A stretch of 64,000 bases of DNA from Pegoplata infirma (GCA_963921195.1 OY992538.1:55232852-55296851), one strand, 5' to 3'. Counted from the first letter of the stretch, positions 1 to 10,870 are shown. Notes: generated by a model not told the origin, from the sequence alone. Numbers and translations: made by a program.

Positions 1-431
1 ATAGTTAGGTCTATTATTCTTAACTTTTTCGTTAATGAATTATATCTGCTTTACAGTCGTACGTAGACTTTTGTCGAGCACTGTATATTATTATTGTCGA
101 TGTGGATGATTTAAAAAACAGACAACAATTATTATCTTGATTAATTGTTGTGATGCGTATTTATATGTTATTCAAACATATAAAAGAAGCAGAAAAAACG
201 CAAATCAAACAAACAATTGTGATTGTTTCAATGCATTTTGATGGCAAAACATCACACATTTAATAAATGCATAAAAATGCAAAAAAAAAAAAATAATTTA
301 CAAAAACTATAAACCAAACCAACAATTATAAATTTTCTATTCACTTTCTACTGTTTGGTTTTTGAGTGAACAAATGGATTGAAACGCATAATGCGTTTTG
401 ATTATTTAAACCATTTACAATTCTTAACTTT
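1..431. other. AT-rich non-coding flank, no feature recognised
   Basis: I see no open frame, paired terminal repeats or tandem array here. The sequence is AT-rich with an A-run near 280-292. It directly abuts the 5' end of a DINE-like element at 432. Confidence 0.5.
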
Positions 432-1045
432 TATACCCTCCACTTAGTGATAGAGGGTATATATAAGTTTGTCATTCCGTTTTTAACTCATCGAAATATC
501 GGACTGGGACCCCATAAAGTATATATATGATGCCCGATCGATTTTAAGACATTCTAGCGATGTCCGTCTTTTCGTCTGTCCGTCTGTCTGTGGAAAATGC
601 TGTCACGGACAAAATATTGCACAGAGATGACTGAAACTTACCATATTTATTGGAAGTTCTCCCGAGAAGTTTGGTATTGCATTTGAGCGATATCGGTTCA
701 GCGGTTCAAAAGTTATGAACGAAAATGTAAGCACACCTCAAAAATTTCAGTACATTCAACATAACCTAAAAATACAAAATGCTTTAATTCGGCTTCTGGT
801 TGACATATGTGAACATAATTGAACACCAAATGGTATTTAAACAAGTATGAACATATTTTTTGATAAAAAAAGAAAAAAAAATCGCGAATTTTTTTTTAGC
901 AAAATTTTTTTTTGCGGAAATTTTTTTTAAATTTTTTTTTTCAAAAGTAATTTTCTTTTAAATAAAGTTTTTTGCAATAGTCTTTTTGAAATTGTGGAGG
1001 GTATCACTACATTCGGCAAGGCCGAATTTAACTTTTTACTTGTTT
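432..1045 (+). mobile_element. DINE-1/Helentron-like element, family A, near full length
   Basis: The element starts TATACCCTCCACT, pairs within itself to AGAGGGTATATATA, carries a GTCTGTCC-type microsatellite core near 565-590, and ends with a hairpin (ATTCGGCAAGGCCGAAT) followed by ACTTTTTACTTGT. That order is the DINE-1 layout known from Drosophila: non-autonomous, rolling-circle-type, no coding capacity and no target-site duplication. The interior has poly-A and poly-T runs near 870-960. Related copies lie at 11606 (minus), 13920, 54884 and 55371. Confidence 0.75.
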
Positions 1046-1397
1046 TAATAACAGTTTGTTCCTGTCGGAACGGTTTGTACGAGAAAACCCGATTCGTGAT
1101 ACATTTTTAAAACAATGTTGACTATGCATCGACATGTTTTAAACAATTTTTATTTAAAAATTTGATTTCCATTTTTTTTTTGCAGAATTTTGAGTTATTA
1201 CAGTCTTGTAGTAAACGAATAATATTATGATCATGATATTGTTCTAAATGATCATAATATGACAGCATTGTTAAATGATAATTTCAGTACAAAATATGAT
1301 TTCTAGAATCATAAAATGATAATTGATTGTCTTCAATCATATTATGATGCTCTATAACCATTTTTTTTGTGTGAACTCATCCTTAATGTGACTCATC
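1046..1397. other. Non-coding, AT-rich, ATCATAATATGA-type short repeats
   Basis: Scattered copies of an ATGATCATAATATGA-like motif occur at about 1225-1350. No coding frame was seen. The last 17 bases (1381-1397) are the left target-site duplication of the adjoining LINE. Confidence 0.4.
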
Positions 1398-2512
1398 CTT
1401 AATGTGGTTAGGTTAGGGTGGCGGTGTACGATTTACACCTCGCATAGACCTTTTGGTCCATAGCGATACCACAAAACTTTTTTTCGCTAGCGGCTCAAGT
1501 TAAACACGTTCAAAGTCATTGCGAATCTCTTTAATATTCTAAGATCCATTCGCGTTATATCCTCCAAAGTATTAAAGCTTAACTGACCAGTAATCGATCG
1601 GCGACTTCTTGCCACCGCTGGACAGTGACAAAGTAGGTGTTCTATCGTTTCATCCACTCCTGGTGAGCCGCATCTTTTACAACTGGCGTCCGGGATGAGT
1701 CTAATATTCTTAGCATAAATGCCGATGAGACAGTGACCAGTTATTATTCCCGTCAGAGCTCGACATTCCATTCTCGTAAGTGATAAGAGGTATTCAGTTT
1801 TCCCTTGGTCATAAGTTGGCCATAAAGTTCTGATGATTTTGCATGTTGTTAGTTGTCCCCACTTCCTGTTCGCTACTGCAACATTTATGAAATCCCGTCT
1901 TTTTTTGAAGTGTTGGAGCGGTGGTAAAACTAGCACCGTGGTACCTACACCATCAGCTCCAAGTTTCGCGAGTTCGTCTGCCCTTTCATTTCCCTGTATT
2001 CCGTTGTGTCCTGGTACCCATAATAAATTAACCTAGTTGTGTTGACACAACGTCTGCAAGTTCTCGTAACATTGTAAAACTATTTTAGATTTGATATAAT
2101 AACCTTGAAGCGTCTTTAAAGCGGCCTGGCTATCCACGTAAAAATTTATGGTTGCTCCCCTGGTTTCCTCGATATGTTCCACAGCCTTAGTTATTGCAAC
2201 TATTTCAGATTGAAATATGCTCGAGTCCAAAGGCAGATTAAACGAAAAGTTCTGGTTTAGCTCCACCTTTGTAAAACCAGCTCCCACTCCATGTGTTTGT
2301 TTCGATCCATCGGTAAATATATTCATGGTGTTTGCAGGGGTGTCCTGCCAGTTAGACCAATATTCTCGAGTCGGAAATTTTACTTCATATTTCCGGTCGA
2401 AAAATAGTTTGGGCACTATGTAATCCGAGTCAATACTGTTTATATTGTTCATGTTACTGTGTCCAAAGTTGCGAAACTTGAACCAATTTGATTCTTTGAG
2501 TCTGAGGCAGGC
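1398..2512 (-). mobile_element. 5'-truncated non-LTR retrotransposon flanked by 17-bp target-site duplications
   Basis: The 17-bp sequence CCTTAATGTGACTCATC occurs at 1381-1397 and again at 2513-2529, exactly flanking a minus-strand LINE fragment. On the minus strand the element starts abruptly inside coding sequence at 2512 (5' truncation) and ends at the left with a short 3' UTR and a CCTAACCTAACC tail instead of poly(A). This is the expected product of target-primed reverse transcription. The insertion sits within a short inverted repeat, AACCATTTTTTTTGT at about 1358 and its complement at about 2531. Confidence 0.85.
1487..2512 (-). pseudogene. LINE ORF2 C-terminus: RNase H domain and cysteine-rich tail, one in-frame stop
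   Basis: A single minus-strand frame stays open from the truncation point at 2512 to 1487 except for one TAG at 2033-2035. The first part is a cellular-type RNase H: TDGS near the start, then SEI and FYVDSQAAL, and after the stop WVPGHNGIQGNERADELA. Together these give the D-E-D-D catalytic pattern. The C-terminal part has the CKRCG...HLLCHCP cysteine/histidine motif seen at the end of I, R1 and LOA-group ORF2 proteins. Endonuclease and reverse transcriptase are absent, cut off by 5' truncation. The clade within the RNase-H-bearing Jockey group is not resolved. It is non-functional as it stands. Confidence 0.85.
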
Positions 2513-2529
2513 CCTTAATGTGACTCATC

Positions 2530-2668
2530 AACAAAAAAAATGGTTCTCTTCTTTATGTTTTCTTAGAAATGGCGTAATTTTACTAATGCAATTGGATGTA
2601 TGTGAATGAGAAGCATTAAACGATGAAGATGCATCTGTTTTTAATTAAATATGTACAATAGGGTGGAA
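2530..2668. other. Short non-coding spacer
   Basis: This begins with the right half of an inverted repeat (ACAAAAAAAATGGTT) matching 1358-1372. Nothing else was recognised. Confidence 0.35.
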
Positions 2669-3846
2669 CGAATTGACAGCACCATTTCGTGGAGACCTTT
2701 TTCATGGAGGGGATGGAGGATTGTCGGGGACACTTTTATCCCCTCCAGAAATGTTTAAAGATTCATTTATTATAGTACACACAAAAAAAACTTTGTCAAA
2801 TTACTAGGAAAAGTCTCGTAATCCCATTTTACCAATATTTAACAGTTTTCCTTGTTTTTTAACAAACAAATTTGGATCAAAATTTACGAGAATAAAATTT
2901 ACAATTTTATTGGTAAAAAGCTTGTAAGATTACAAAATTGTTGGTAAAAAACTTGTAAAATTACTAGGAATTCTCGTAAAATAAGAGGTAGCAAAAAATC
3001 TAGTAAAGTTACGAAACCTCCTTGTAAATTTTATCTTGTCAAAAAATTTGTAAATTTACAATTTTATTGGTAAAAACCTTGTAAAATTATTGGTAAAAAG
3101 CTTGTAAAATTAGTAGGAATTTTTAGTCAAATAGGAGGTAGCAAAAAAAAAGTTACATGTTTTTCTTGTAATTTTACAAGGTTTTTTTTTTTTAAGTGTA
3201 CCTGCCAAATTATGGCCATGTTAGAGCTGCTTGTGGGAAAATTTATGAAAAAATGTCGCAAAGTCGGCAACCAGTTGTCTACCAAAATTCATTATCGGCG
3301 GAGTGGGTGGGGGACACTTGTCCCCCCGCTATATGTTTACAAATTATTTGTTTATGATATTTACGCCTAAATAATAAATTTTTATCATTATTTTTAATTA
3401 ATTTCTATAACCACGCCCCCAAAGGGGGGCTGCATAAAAAAAATAGAATTTTCTAACCCTCTTGGTTCTAGCGCAGGTCTATGAACATAATATGGCATAC
3501 AAATGTTACATTTGTTGAGCAAAAATTAAAAAAAAACTCGTAAAGATATCGTATTTTTCAGGGGTCGTTTTAGTTCTTCAAGGGGGAACTTTTTTCCCCC
3601 TACCATCTTTGAACTTTACCTTACCAGTAACATAAGAGATATTCTTGCTCAATTTCAAGGGTCTAGCTCTTTTGGTTTGGACTGCATCGTTATTTCTACA
3701 GACTGACGGACATAGCTAGAATGTCTTAGATTCTATCATGGATCAATATTATATGTACTTTGTAGGGTCCCCAACCGATATTTCGATGTGTTACACAAGG
3801 AATGACAAAATGAGTATACCCCCATACTGTGGTTGGAGGTTATAAA
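2669..3846 (-). mobile_element. DINE-like element, family L, interrupted by a TIR element
   Basis: Read on the minus strand the right end is a degenerate TATAACCTCCAACC...GGGGGTATAC inverted-repeat start, followed by a GTCATTCC block and a short GTCTGT-type core (about 3705). Internal GGGGGAACTTTTTTCCCCC (about 3580) and CCACGCCCCCAAAGGGGGG (about 3411) segments recur in the copies at 51936 and 61655. A CACACAAAA element is nested at 2778-3198. The left boundary is approximate. Confidence 0.55.
2778..3198. mobile_element. TIR element, family C (CACACAAAA / CACTCAAAA ends), TA-flanked
   Basis: The ends are CACACAAAAAAAACTTTG and TTACAAGGTTTTT...AAGTG, in inverted relation, with TA on both sides (2776-2777 and 3199-3200). 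The interior is made of TTGTAAAATTAC, TTACAAGAATT and GGTAAAAA words, shared with at least ten other copies in this window. TA flanks and no coding content fit a Tc1/mariner-type MITE. Confidence 0.65.
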
Positions 3847-3867
3847 AATAATTTTTAAATCCAAATT

Positions 3868-4237
3868 GGTCTCAAAATTTGGAAAATGTTAATTGTGTTA
3901 TTTAAAAAATATTAAAAAATTATAAAAACGCAATTTTGGTTCAAAAATGCTGATCTGCGATTTTGGTCCACAGATGCTGATCAGCATTTTGGACCAAAAT
4001 CGTGTTTTCATATTTTTTTTTATTATTTTTTAGATAACAAAAGTTGGAAAATGTTAATTGTGTTATCTAAAAAATATTAAAAAAATATAAAAACCCGATT
4101 TTGGTCCAAAAAGGCTGATCTGCGATTTTGGCCCACAGATGCTGATCAGGATTTTTGGACCAAAATCGTGTTTTTATATTTTTAATATTTTTTTGATAAC
4201 ACATTTAACATTTTAAAACTTTTGAGACCAATTTGGA
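3868..4237. repeat. Compound palindrome around GATTTTGGTCCACAGATGCTGATC units
   Basis: The outer arms (CCAAATTGGTCTCAAAA at about 3868 and TTTTGAGACCAATTTGG at about 4218) are inverted. Between them are two tandem copies of a roughly 180-base unit containing ATGCTGATC and TTTTGGACCAAAATCG. It could fold into one long stem or two hairpins. No coding potential and no clear target-site duplication were seen. Confidence 0.6.
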
Positions 4238-4671
4238 TAAAAAATAATTTTTATGTTTAAAAATCAGCATCTGTGGACCAAAATCGCGGTTTTGGAGTTT
4301 ATTAAATATTTTTCCAATGAAGTGGTCCAAATTTTTCGAATTTTTGAGCCGGATTTAGTCGAAAAATTAGGATGTGAGTTTTGGCCGAAATACTTAATTT
4401 TTTCCAACTTTGACCGCTGGTTGCTGACTGAAGATGACCTTGTAAATTTTTTTCATATATTTTCCCACTATCAGCTCTAAAGTGGCCATCGTTTGGCAGG
4501 TATTAAGACATGAAATTCGAAAATTTAAAATGCCCTAATGTAAATTATTGATCCATGGTCGGTTCGAAGAAACATTAAACATTTATCGCGAGAGCAAAGA
4601 ACTCCCCGTTTATTTTAGCATGTTGAAGGGTATATCGCATTTGGTCGTTTTCAAATTACAATTTATCTTTT
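4238..4671. other. Unassigned non-coding segment
   Basis: It starts with a partial extra copy of the CAGCATCTGTGGACCAAAATCG word from the preceding palindrome. A 75-codon open frame at 4253-4480 shows no recognisable motif and I treat it as chance. It ends in TACAATTTATCTTTTT, one unit of the 21-bp minisatellite, which abuts the next DINE start. Confidence 0.4.
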
Positions 4672-4755
4672 TATACCCTCCAACCAAAGTACTCACTTTG
4701 TCATTCCGTTTGTAACGCATTGAAATATCAGTCGGGGACCCCATAAAGTATATAT
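4672..4755 (+). mobile_element. DINE-like 5' end, family L, truncated by a foldback
   Basis: It begins TATACCCTCCAACCAAAGTA, then the GTCATTCCGTTTGTAACGC and GACCCCATAAAGTATATA blocks typical of DINE 5' regions, and breaks at 4755 where a large foldback starts. The matching 3' part is not evident beyond the foldback. Confidence 0.6.
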
Positions 4756-6647
4756 GGGGCATTCCAAAAAACTTTTTTTTAGATTTTCCGCATTTGTTTA
4801 CAGTTTTTAGTACCCTTCGAAAACTCCTTCGTGGTAAATTTTCAGATTTTTTTGATGACCCGTTCAAAAGATATCGAATTTTTAAAAATTGGTAGTTTGT
4901 TCCTTTACTCAAATTTCTTTTAATCATAACTTCTTCAATAATGGTCCAAATTTCAAAATTTTTTTTTTCAAAATATTCAAAATATCCAATTTTTCAAAAT
5001 ATTCAAAAAAATCCAAAAAAATTCTGAAAAGCGCTCTAGTATGCGATTTTTAAGTTTTAAAATTTAAATCTCATTTTTGAAAATGGTTGAACTCTTCGAT
5101 TTTTTTGAAATTTTTTTGTGAAAAAGTTCTATCAATTCTACAAATTTTTTGCCCTGGAAGATAGTGGGATAACGATTATTACTATTTTTTAAAATTTTTT
5201 GAAAAAATTTTATTGTAATTTTCCAATCTTAAAATCATTTCTACTGCTCCAATGGGGCGTCATAGAGGGGTCCTTTATAAGACCGACCCCCATTAATTTT
5301 TACGTCTTAACATTTCTTTGGAACAAACTAATACCCTATCCCAATTTCTAAGGGGGCTCCCACACAAAACGACATTTTTTTAAATTTGTTCCAACCGCTC
5401 TAACTGCCCTAATAGTGCCCTTAGAGCAACAAAATGTATGACCGACCCACAATATTTTTTTAGTCCAAACATTTTCTCTAAACACACCTACCCTCTATCT
5501 TTAACTGTTAAGGCGGTCCCCATACAATTTTTTTTATTTTTTGTAAATTTGTTTTATTTAATCAGCTTCTACCGGTCCAATGGTGCGTCCGAGAGGGGTC
5601 ATTACTGAGACCGACCCCCATTTATTTTTACCCTACAACATTTTTTCAAAATATACCTACGCCCTATCTCCACTCCCTACAAATAACAGTTGGAGCAAAT
5701 TTTATAAAAATGTAATTTTGTATGGGAGCCTACTTAGGGAGTGGAGATAAGGCGTAGGTATGTTTTGAAAAAATGTTGTAGGGTAAAAATAAATGGGGTC
5801 GGTCTCACTAATGACCCCTCTCGGACACACCATTAGACCGGTAGAAGCTGATTAAATAAAACAAATTTACAAAAAATAAAAAAATTGTATGGGGACCGCC
5901 TTAACAGTTAAAGATAGAGGGTAGGTGTGTTTAGAAAAAATGTTTGGACTAAAAAAATATTGTGGGTCGGTCATACATTTTGTTGCTCTAAGGGCACTAT
6001 TAGGGCAGTTAGAGCGGTTGGAGCAAATTTTAAAAAAACGTCGTTTTGTGTGGGAGCCCCCTTAGAAATTGGAGATAGGGTATTAGTTTGTTCCAAAGAA
6101 ATGTTAAGACGTAAAAAATAATGGGGGTCGGTCTTATAAATGAACCCTCTATGACGCACCATTGGAGCAGTAGAAATGATTTTAAGATTGGAAAATTACA
6201 TTAAATTTTTTTCAAAAAATTTTAAAAAATAGTAATAATTGGTATCCCACGATCCTCCTGTGCAAAAAATTTGTAGAATCGATAGAAGTTTTACACAAAA
6301 AAATTTCAAAAAAATCGAAGAGTATAAACATTTTCAAAAATGAGATTTAAATTTAAAAACTTAAAAATCGCATACTAGAGCGCTTTCAAGAATTTTTTAG
6401 GATTTTTTTTAAATAGTACGCAACAATTGAAATTTGGACCGTTATTGAAGAAGTTATGAGTAAAAGAAGTTTGAGTAAAAGAACAAACTACCAATTTTTA
6501 AAAATTCGATATCTTTTTTTAACGGGTCATCAAAAAAATCTGAAAATTTACCACGAAGAAGTTTTCGAATTGTACAAAAAACTGTAAACTAATTGGGAAA
6601 ATCTAAAAAAAAAATTTCAAAATGTCCGAGTTGACATGGAATGCCCC
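4756..6647. mobile_element. 1.9-kb foldback element with GGGGCATTCC termini
   Basis: The left end GGGGCATTCC and right end GGAATGCCCC are the tips of two arms of about 930 bases (4756-5685 and 5735-6647) that are inverted copies throughout, with a loop of about 50 bases. Matching landmarks include CCAATCTTAAAATCATTTCT at about 5224 with its complement near 6170, and CCTACGCCCTATCTCC near 5657 with GGAGATAAGGCGTAGG near 5742. The flanks are (AT)n, so the duplication length cannot be fixed; TA is compatible. Open frames inside (4610-4927, 5927-6162) mirror each other across the arms and are not genes. Confidence 0.85.
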
Positions 6648-6794
6648 ATATATTCTTATATATCACATCTGATCCGAGATTTGAAAGATCAGTACTGATC
6701 CGAGATTTGAATATTCAGCACTGATCCGAAAAATGGGTTACTAAGATTAGATCAGTTCAAATCGGATTAAATAGTTAATATATTTATTCAGGAA
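6648..6794. other. Short GATCCGAGATTTGA repeats
   Basis: CTGATCCGAGATTTGA occurs twice, with a degenerate third copy, between about 6668 and 6736. No other feature was recognised. Confidence 0.4.
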
Positions 6795-6964
6795 ATTACA
6801 TTTGATCTTTTACGAATTACAGTTGAAATTTTCGAATGATAATTGGACTCTTCGAAATACAATTGGAATTTTCGAATTATAAATGAAATTTCCGAATTGC
6901 AAGTAGAATTTTCGAATTTCAAAAGAAATCTTTGAGTTACAAGTAGAATCTTCGAATACTAATT
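6795..6964. repeat. 21-bp minisatellite (GAATTACAATTGATCTTTTTC type)
   Basis: This is a degenerate tandem array with a unit of about 20-21 bases built from TTTTCGAATTACAATTGGA-like sequence. The same unit forms the arrays at 12097, 28431, 29146, 30547 and 51852. A MITE follows directly and has duplicated AATT from the last unit. Confidence 0.7.
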
Positions 6965-7236
6965 GAGGAGGTTCATAACAAAATGCACCAATTCCACTTC
7001 AACAGTTTTTTAGATAAACGCATAAATGTCAACAAAGTCAGCACTGAGTATGGGTGTAAGTACTGAGCATTGGGATGTTTCATAATTAAAGTCAGTAGTG
7101 AATTGCTATGCAAATATTGAGCTTTGGGATGTTTTTTAGTAATGGTTGCATAGATGTTAATGTGTAGAATAGTATTCAGTCAAAAAAACAAAAAAGTCAA
7201 AAAGTGGAATTGGCGCGTTTTGTTATGGACCTCCTC
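6965..7236. mobile_element. MITE with about 37-bp TIRs and AATT duplication
   Basis: The left end GAGGAGGTTCATAACAAAAT and the right end ending GTTATGGACCTCCTC are inverted over roughly 37 bases with a few mismatches. AATT stands on both sides (6961-6964, 7237-7240). At 272 bases with no open frame it is a non-autonomous DNA element. The superfamily is not assigned because a 4-bp AATT duplication is not diagnostic. Confidence 0.8.
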
Positions 7237-7240
7237 AATT

Positions 7241-7795
7241 GATTTTTGTTCTGATGCAAATAATTGTTTCTTTTTTATAAGTGGCCCCCTAATGTTTCCA
7301 TACAAAATTTTCATCTTAAAAACTATGAAATTAAAAACTACAAATTTTCGAAAGTTATACATCATAACGAAAAATATTATGCTTCAATAAAAATAATAAT
7401 AATAATATTTTTGTTATTTTTTAACGCATTTTTTTATTATTATTATTTTTCTTATCATAATATGAAATAAAAAAAAACCCACTCATGTTCTAATTTTGAT
7501 AAACATGTTAAAAAAAATTTCTTGTAGCTCATGTTTATAAATTGTTATAAAGAAAAAAACTTAAAACATTGTTTAAGAATTTTATTATTTTTTCTTTCAT
7601 GTTCTCAAATCTTAATCTACTTACAAAAAGTCTTTTATTGTTGTATGTTGAACACTTTCTCTGAATTCTCTAGAATTTTTATTATTATTGTTATTAATAG
7701 GATTTTTTTTTTTACTTGAGATTTAAAATTCATATTATTAAATTTTTGTTTACAAATTTTTCAATATTTTTTATTTTATTTTTTCTTCGTTTTAG
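7241..7795 (+). other. Intronic sequence upstream of the exon, with polypyrimidine tract and acceptor
   Basis: This is AT-rich sequence without coding signal. The last bases before 7796 are a run of T with interspersed C/A ending CGTTTTAG, a good 3' splice site. Confidence 0.6.
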
Positions 7796-7963
7796 GTTCT
7801 CCAAAGAATTGATGATGTTTCATTGATGTGTGATAAACGTATTGCTAGCTTAAAGAAATTAGCATTAAAACCACCGCGTCCTATACAAACTGTAACACCA
7901 GAACCGGCAGTGCCGCTACAACCTCCCGGTGGGGCACCACATCTTTTAAGACGAAAACATAAG
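7796..7963 (+). CDS. Internal exon of a host gene, possibly a Dbl-family RhoGEF
   Basis: The exon runs from an AG acceptor (TTTTAG before 7796) to a consensus donor (CATAAG|GTAAGT at 7963). It is 168 bases, 56 codons, phase 0 at both ends. The peptide starts VLQRIDDVSLMCDKRIASLK, is lysine-rich in the middle, then has a proline-rich stretch (PPRPIQTVTPEPAVPLQPPG) and ends LLRRKHK. Base composition is clearly less AT-biased than the surroundings, and it is the only exon-like sequence found. A helical CDKR..LKKLA segment followed by a PRPxQ-V linker resembles the end of the spectrin-like repeat before the DH domain in Dbl-family exchange factors (MCF2/puratrophin type). That family call is from memory and not verified. 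The exon call is strong; the function is weak. Confidence 0.75.
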
Positions 7964-8850
7964 GTAAGTTTGGATATTTTTTAAAAAGTTTAATTTTTTT
8001 TATTAATTAAAAATGTTTTTTTATGAATTATTATGCATATTTTAAATTTTATGTATTTTAAAACATAAAGTTAGGAGCAAAATGCAGTGAATTCATATTA
8101 TAAGAAATAAGCAAGTATTGAAGAATTTAGTAAAACATACATCGAAACATTTATTGTGCAAAATATGCATTTGAAACACAATTTTAGGTAATAATATGCA
8201 GATTTCACTTTTATAATTCAAACTATTATAACAAAAATATTCAAAATATGAAAAATTTAAACAATTTTTGATTTTTGTACATATTGTTTTATAGATATAA
8301 ATTTCAGCGAAAAGTTCAGAAGAATTCAAAATATGCATAAAAATGTAAAATATGCATAAATTTTAAAACGATTTCACAATAAGTAATTAATGTCTAAAAT
8401 CTGCAAAAAAGTTCAAATGCATACGCATGCCAATGCAAAAAACTAAAACGCAAAAAACAATAATTTATATAAACACTAGCTTAACATCCCGGTACTTCGT
8501 TACCGGTTGTATAGAATACCGAATACTACGTAGTCTTTGTTTTATTTACTTGTGGACGTTTATGTCTTTCATAAAATTATAATTTAATTTAAACAATAAA
8601 ATTTGAATAACTTCGCTGGTACGTTATCATGTTCATTCCGGTGAAAAAAGATATTGAGAATTTTCGAGCCCTTATATCGGGTTTTTGGATTTTGAGTGAA
8701 TAAATATTTCAGTGAAAAAATAAATTTTAATAAAAATAAGATTCAGTGAAAAAACATATAGGGTGAAAAAATTTGGAGTAAAAAAAGTTAAATACGAAAA
8801 ATTTGAGCAAATATTGTTCCCTGCTCTATTCCATTTCGTTCCCCGCTTTC
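7964..8850 (+). other. Intronic sequence downstream of the exon
   Basis: It starts with the GTAAGT donor. AT-rich, with AATATGCATAAAA-type words near 8030-8360 and no conserved coding frame. Short open frames on both strands (8093-8338, 8672-8972) have no recognisable motifs. Confidence 0.5.
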
Positions 8851-10625
8851 CAAAAAGTACCTCTTCCAGAATGTTTTTTTTTTTCTTCACCGAAAAATCC
8901 TACATATTTCAATTTTCTAGGATCATTGTTGTAGCAAATATTAAAAGTATAAAAAGGATTTTACATTCCTAATTTTAAATTTCTAGTTCTAGTTTCTAGT
9001 CCAAAATATCAAAAGTAGCGAAAATACACTTTTTTAGTCTTAAACGTATTTTTCCCAGAATGTTTTTTTTACCGAATTCTGCTGCATAACAAATTTTAAG
9101 ATTCTATGATTATTATTTCAGGGAATAAAAAAAAGTACCAAAAAGTGTACTTTCGGCACATTTTATAAAAGGTGCATTATATTGAAGGTACTTTTTATAA
9201 AAGGTTACTTTTATAAAAGGTACTTTGTATAAAAGTACTTTTTATAAAAGGTACTTTTTATAAAAGGTACTTTTTATAAAAGGTACATTTTATAAAAGGT
9301 CCTTTTTATAAAAGGTACTTTTTATAAAAAGTACTTTTTATAAAAGGTACTTTTTATAAAAGGTACTTTTTATAAAAGGTACTTTTTATAAAATGTACTT
9401 TTTATAAAAGGTACTTTTTATAAAAGGTACTTTTTATAAAATGCACTTTTTTATTAAAGGTATTTTTTTAAAAGGTACTTTTTATAAAAGGTACTTCTTA
9501 TAAAAAGTACTTTTTATAAAAGGTACTTTTTATAAAAGATACTTTTCTAAAAGGTATTTTTTATAAAAAGTACTTTTTTTAAAAGGTACTTTTTATAAAA
9601 GGTACTTTTTATAAAAGGTACTTTTTATAAAAGGTACTTTTTATAAAAGGTACTTTTTATAAAAGGTACTTTTTATAAAAGGTACTTTTTATGAAAGGTA
9701 CTTTTTATAAAAGGTACTTTGTATAAAAGGTACTTTTTATAAAAGGTACTTTTTATAAAAGGTACTTTTTATAAAAGGTACTTTTTATAAAAGGTACTTT
9801 TTATAAAAGGTACTTTTTATAAAAGGTACTTTTTATAAAAGGTACTTTTTATAAAAGGTACTTTTTATAAAAGATACTTTTTATAAACGGTACAGAATTT
9901 TCAGAAAGTACTTCTTCTAGAATGTTTTATTTCAATAAAGGATCCTACATTCCAAATTTCAAGTTTGAATGACGCTTATTTCAGAAAATAAAAAAAGTAC
10001 CAAAATTACACTTTTTTACGCATTTTACCCCCGTAGAATCAACATTGGCAAAAACCCAGCCTTAGTGAATCTTTTTCCGGGAAGTCAACCGACATTGTAA
10101 ATTTCAAGTTTCTAGTACCATTATTTAAGGAAATATAAAATGTACCAAAAGTACAGATTTTTACCCTTTTTAACCCCTTAGAATCATCATTGGCAAAAAT
10201 CCACCTTACTGGATCTATATTCCAGGATGTGAACATATAGTCCAAATTTCAAGTCTCTACGACCATTATTTCAGGAGATATAAAACGTACCAAAAGTACA
10301 GTTTTTTTACCCTTTTTACCACCTTAGAATCAACACTGGCAAAAATCCTACCTCAGTGGATCTATATTCCGGGAGGTGAACATACAGTCCAAATTTCAGT
10401 AGATATGAAAAGAACAGATTTTTACCCTTTTTACTCCCTTAGAGTCAACATTGGCAAAAGTCCAGCCGTACTGGATCTACATTTCGGGAAGTGAATATAC
10501 AGTCCAAATTTCAAGTCTATATGACCATTATTTCAGTAGATATAAAAAGTACCAAAAGTACAGTTTTTACCCTTTTTACCTCCTTATAATCAACATTGGC
10601 AAAAATCCAGCCTTCCTTTTTTTGG
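8851..10625. repeat. Tandem array of roughly 145-bp units carrying AAAAGTACCAAAAGTACA
   Basis: Successive units share AAAAAGTACCAAAAGTACAG, TTTTTACCCTTTTTA, TTAGAATCAACATTGGCAAA and CAGTCCAAATTTCAAGTCT. Repeat starts fall near 9980, 10140, 10285, 10400 and 10545, so the spacing is about 110-150 bases. Degenerate earlier units can be seen near 8870 and 9060. The array is broken at 9145-9895 by an expanded 16-bp minisatellite. Confidence 0.7.
9145..9895. repeat. 16-bp minisatellite, unit GGTACTTTTTATAAAA, about 45 copies
   Basis: About 45 head-to-tail copies of GGTACTTTTTATAAAA, with point variants and a few 1-2 base indels concentrated in 9440-9590. The unit is nearly its own reverse complement, so single strands can form AT-rich hairpins and both strands read alike. 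It lies inside the larger array whose units contain the word AAAAAGTACC, a plausible seed. Confidence 0.95.
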
Positions 10626-10870
10626 AATTTTGCTTGGTAATAGCGAAAAAAGATGCGTATTACACAGCTGATAATGGAAAAAATAATAAAAAAATTGGAG
10701 TCTGTCTTTGCCTCCCTACAACCGGTCAAAGTTCACAGTCGTAGTGTTTTTTGTAAAAAAAAAAACATTTTTTGTTTTGACCGCTATTGGTGTCAAAATT
10801 CGCGGAATCTTGAATAAATTAAGGGAAAAATATTTAAAAAGTTTTTATGAAAAAATGTTGGTCCACCAGT
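10626..10870. other. Unassigned non-coding segment
   Basis: There is no repeat or coding family I recognise here. The short frames at 10451-10744 and 10708-10935 are not conserved-looking. The last eight bases are the left target-site duplication of the next element. Confidence 0.4.

Noticed and set aside
4610..6162. Open frames of 63-105 codons on both strands
   Set aside because: They lie in the arms of the foldback at 4756-6647 and mirror each other; no protein family is recognisable.
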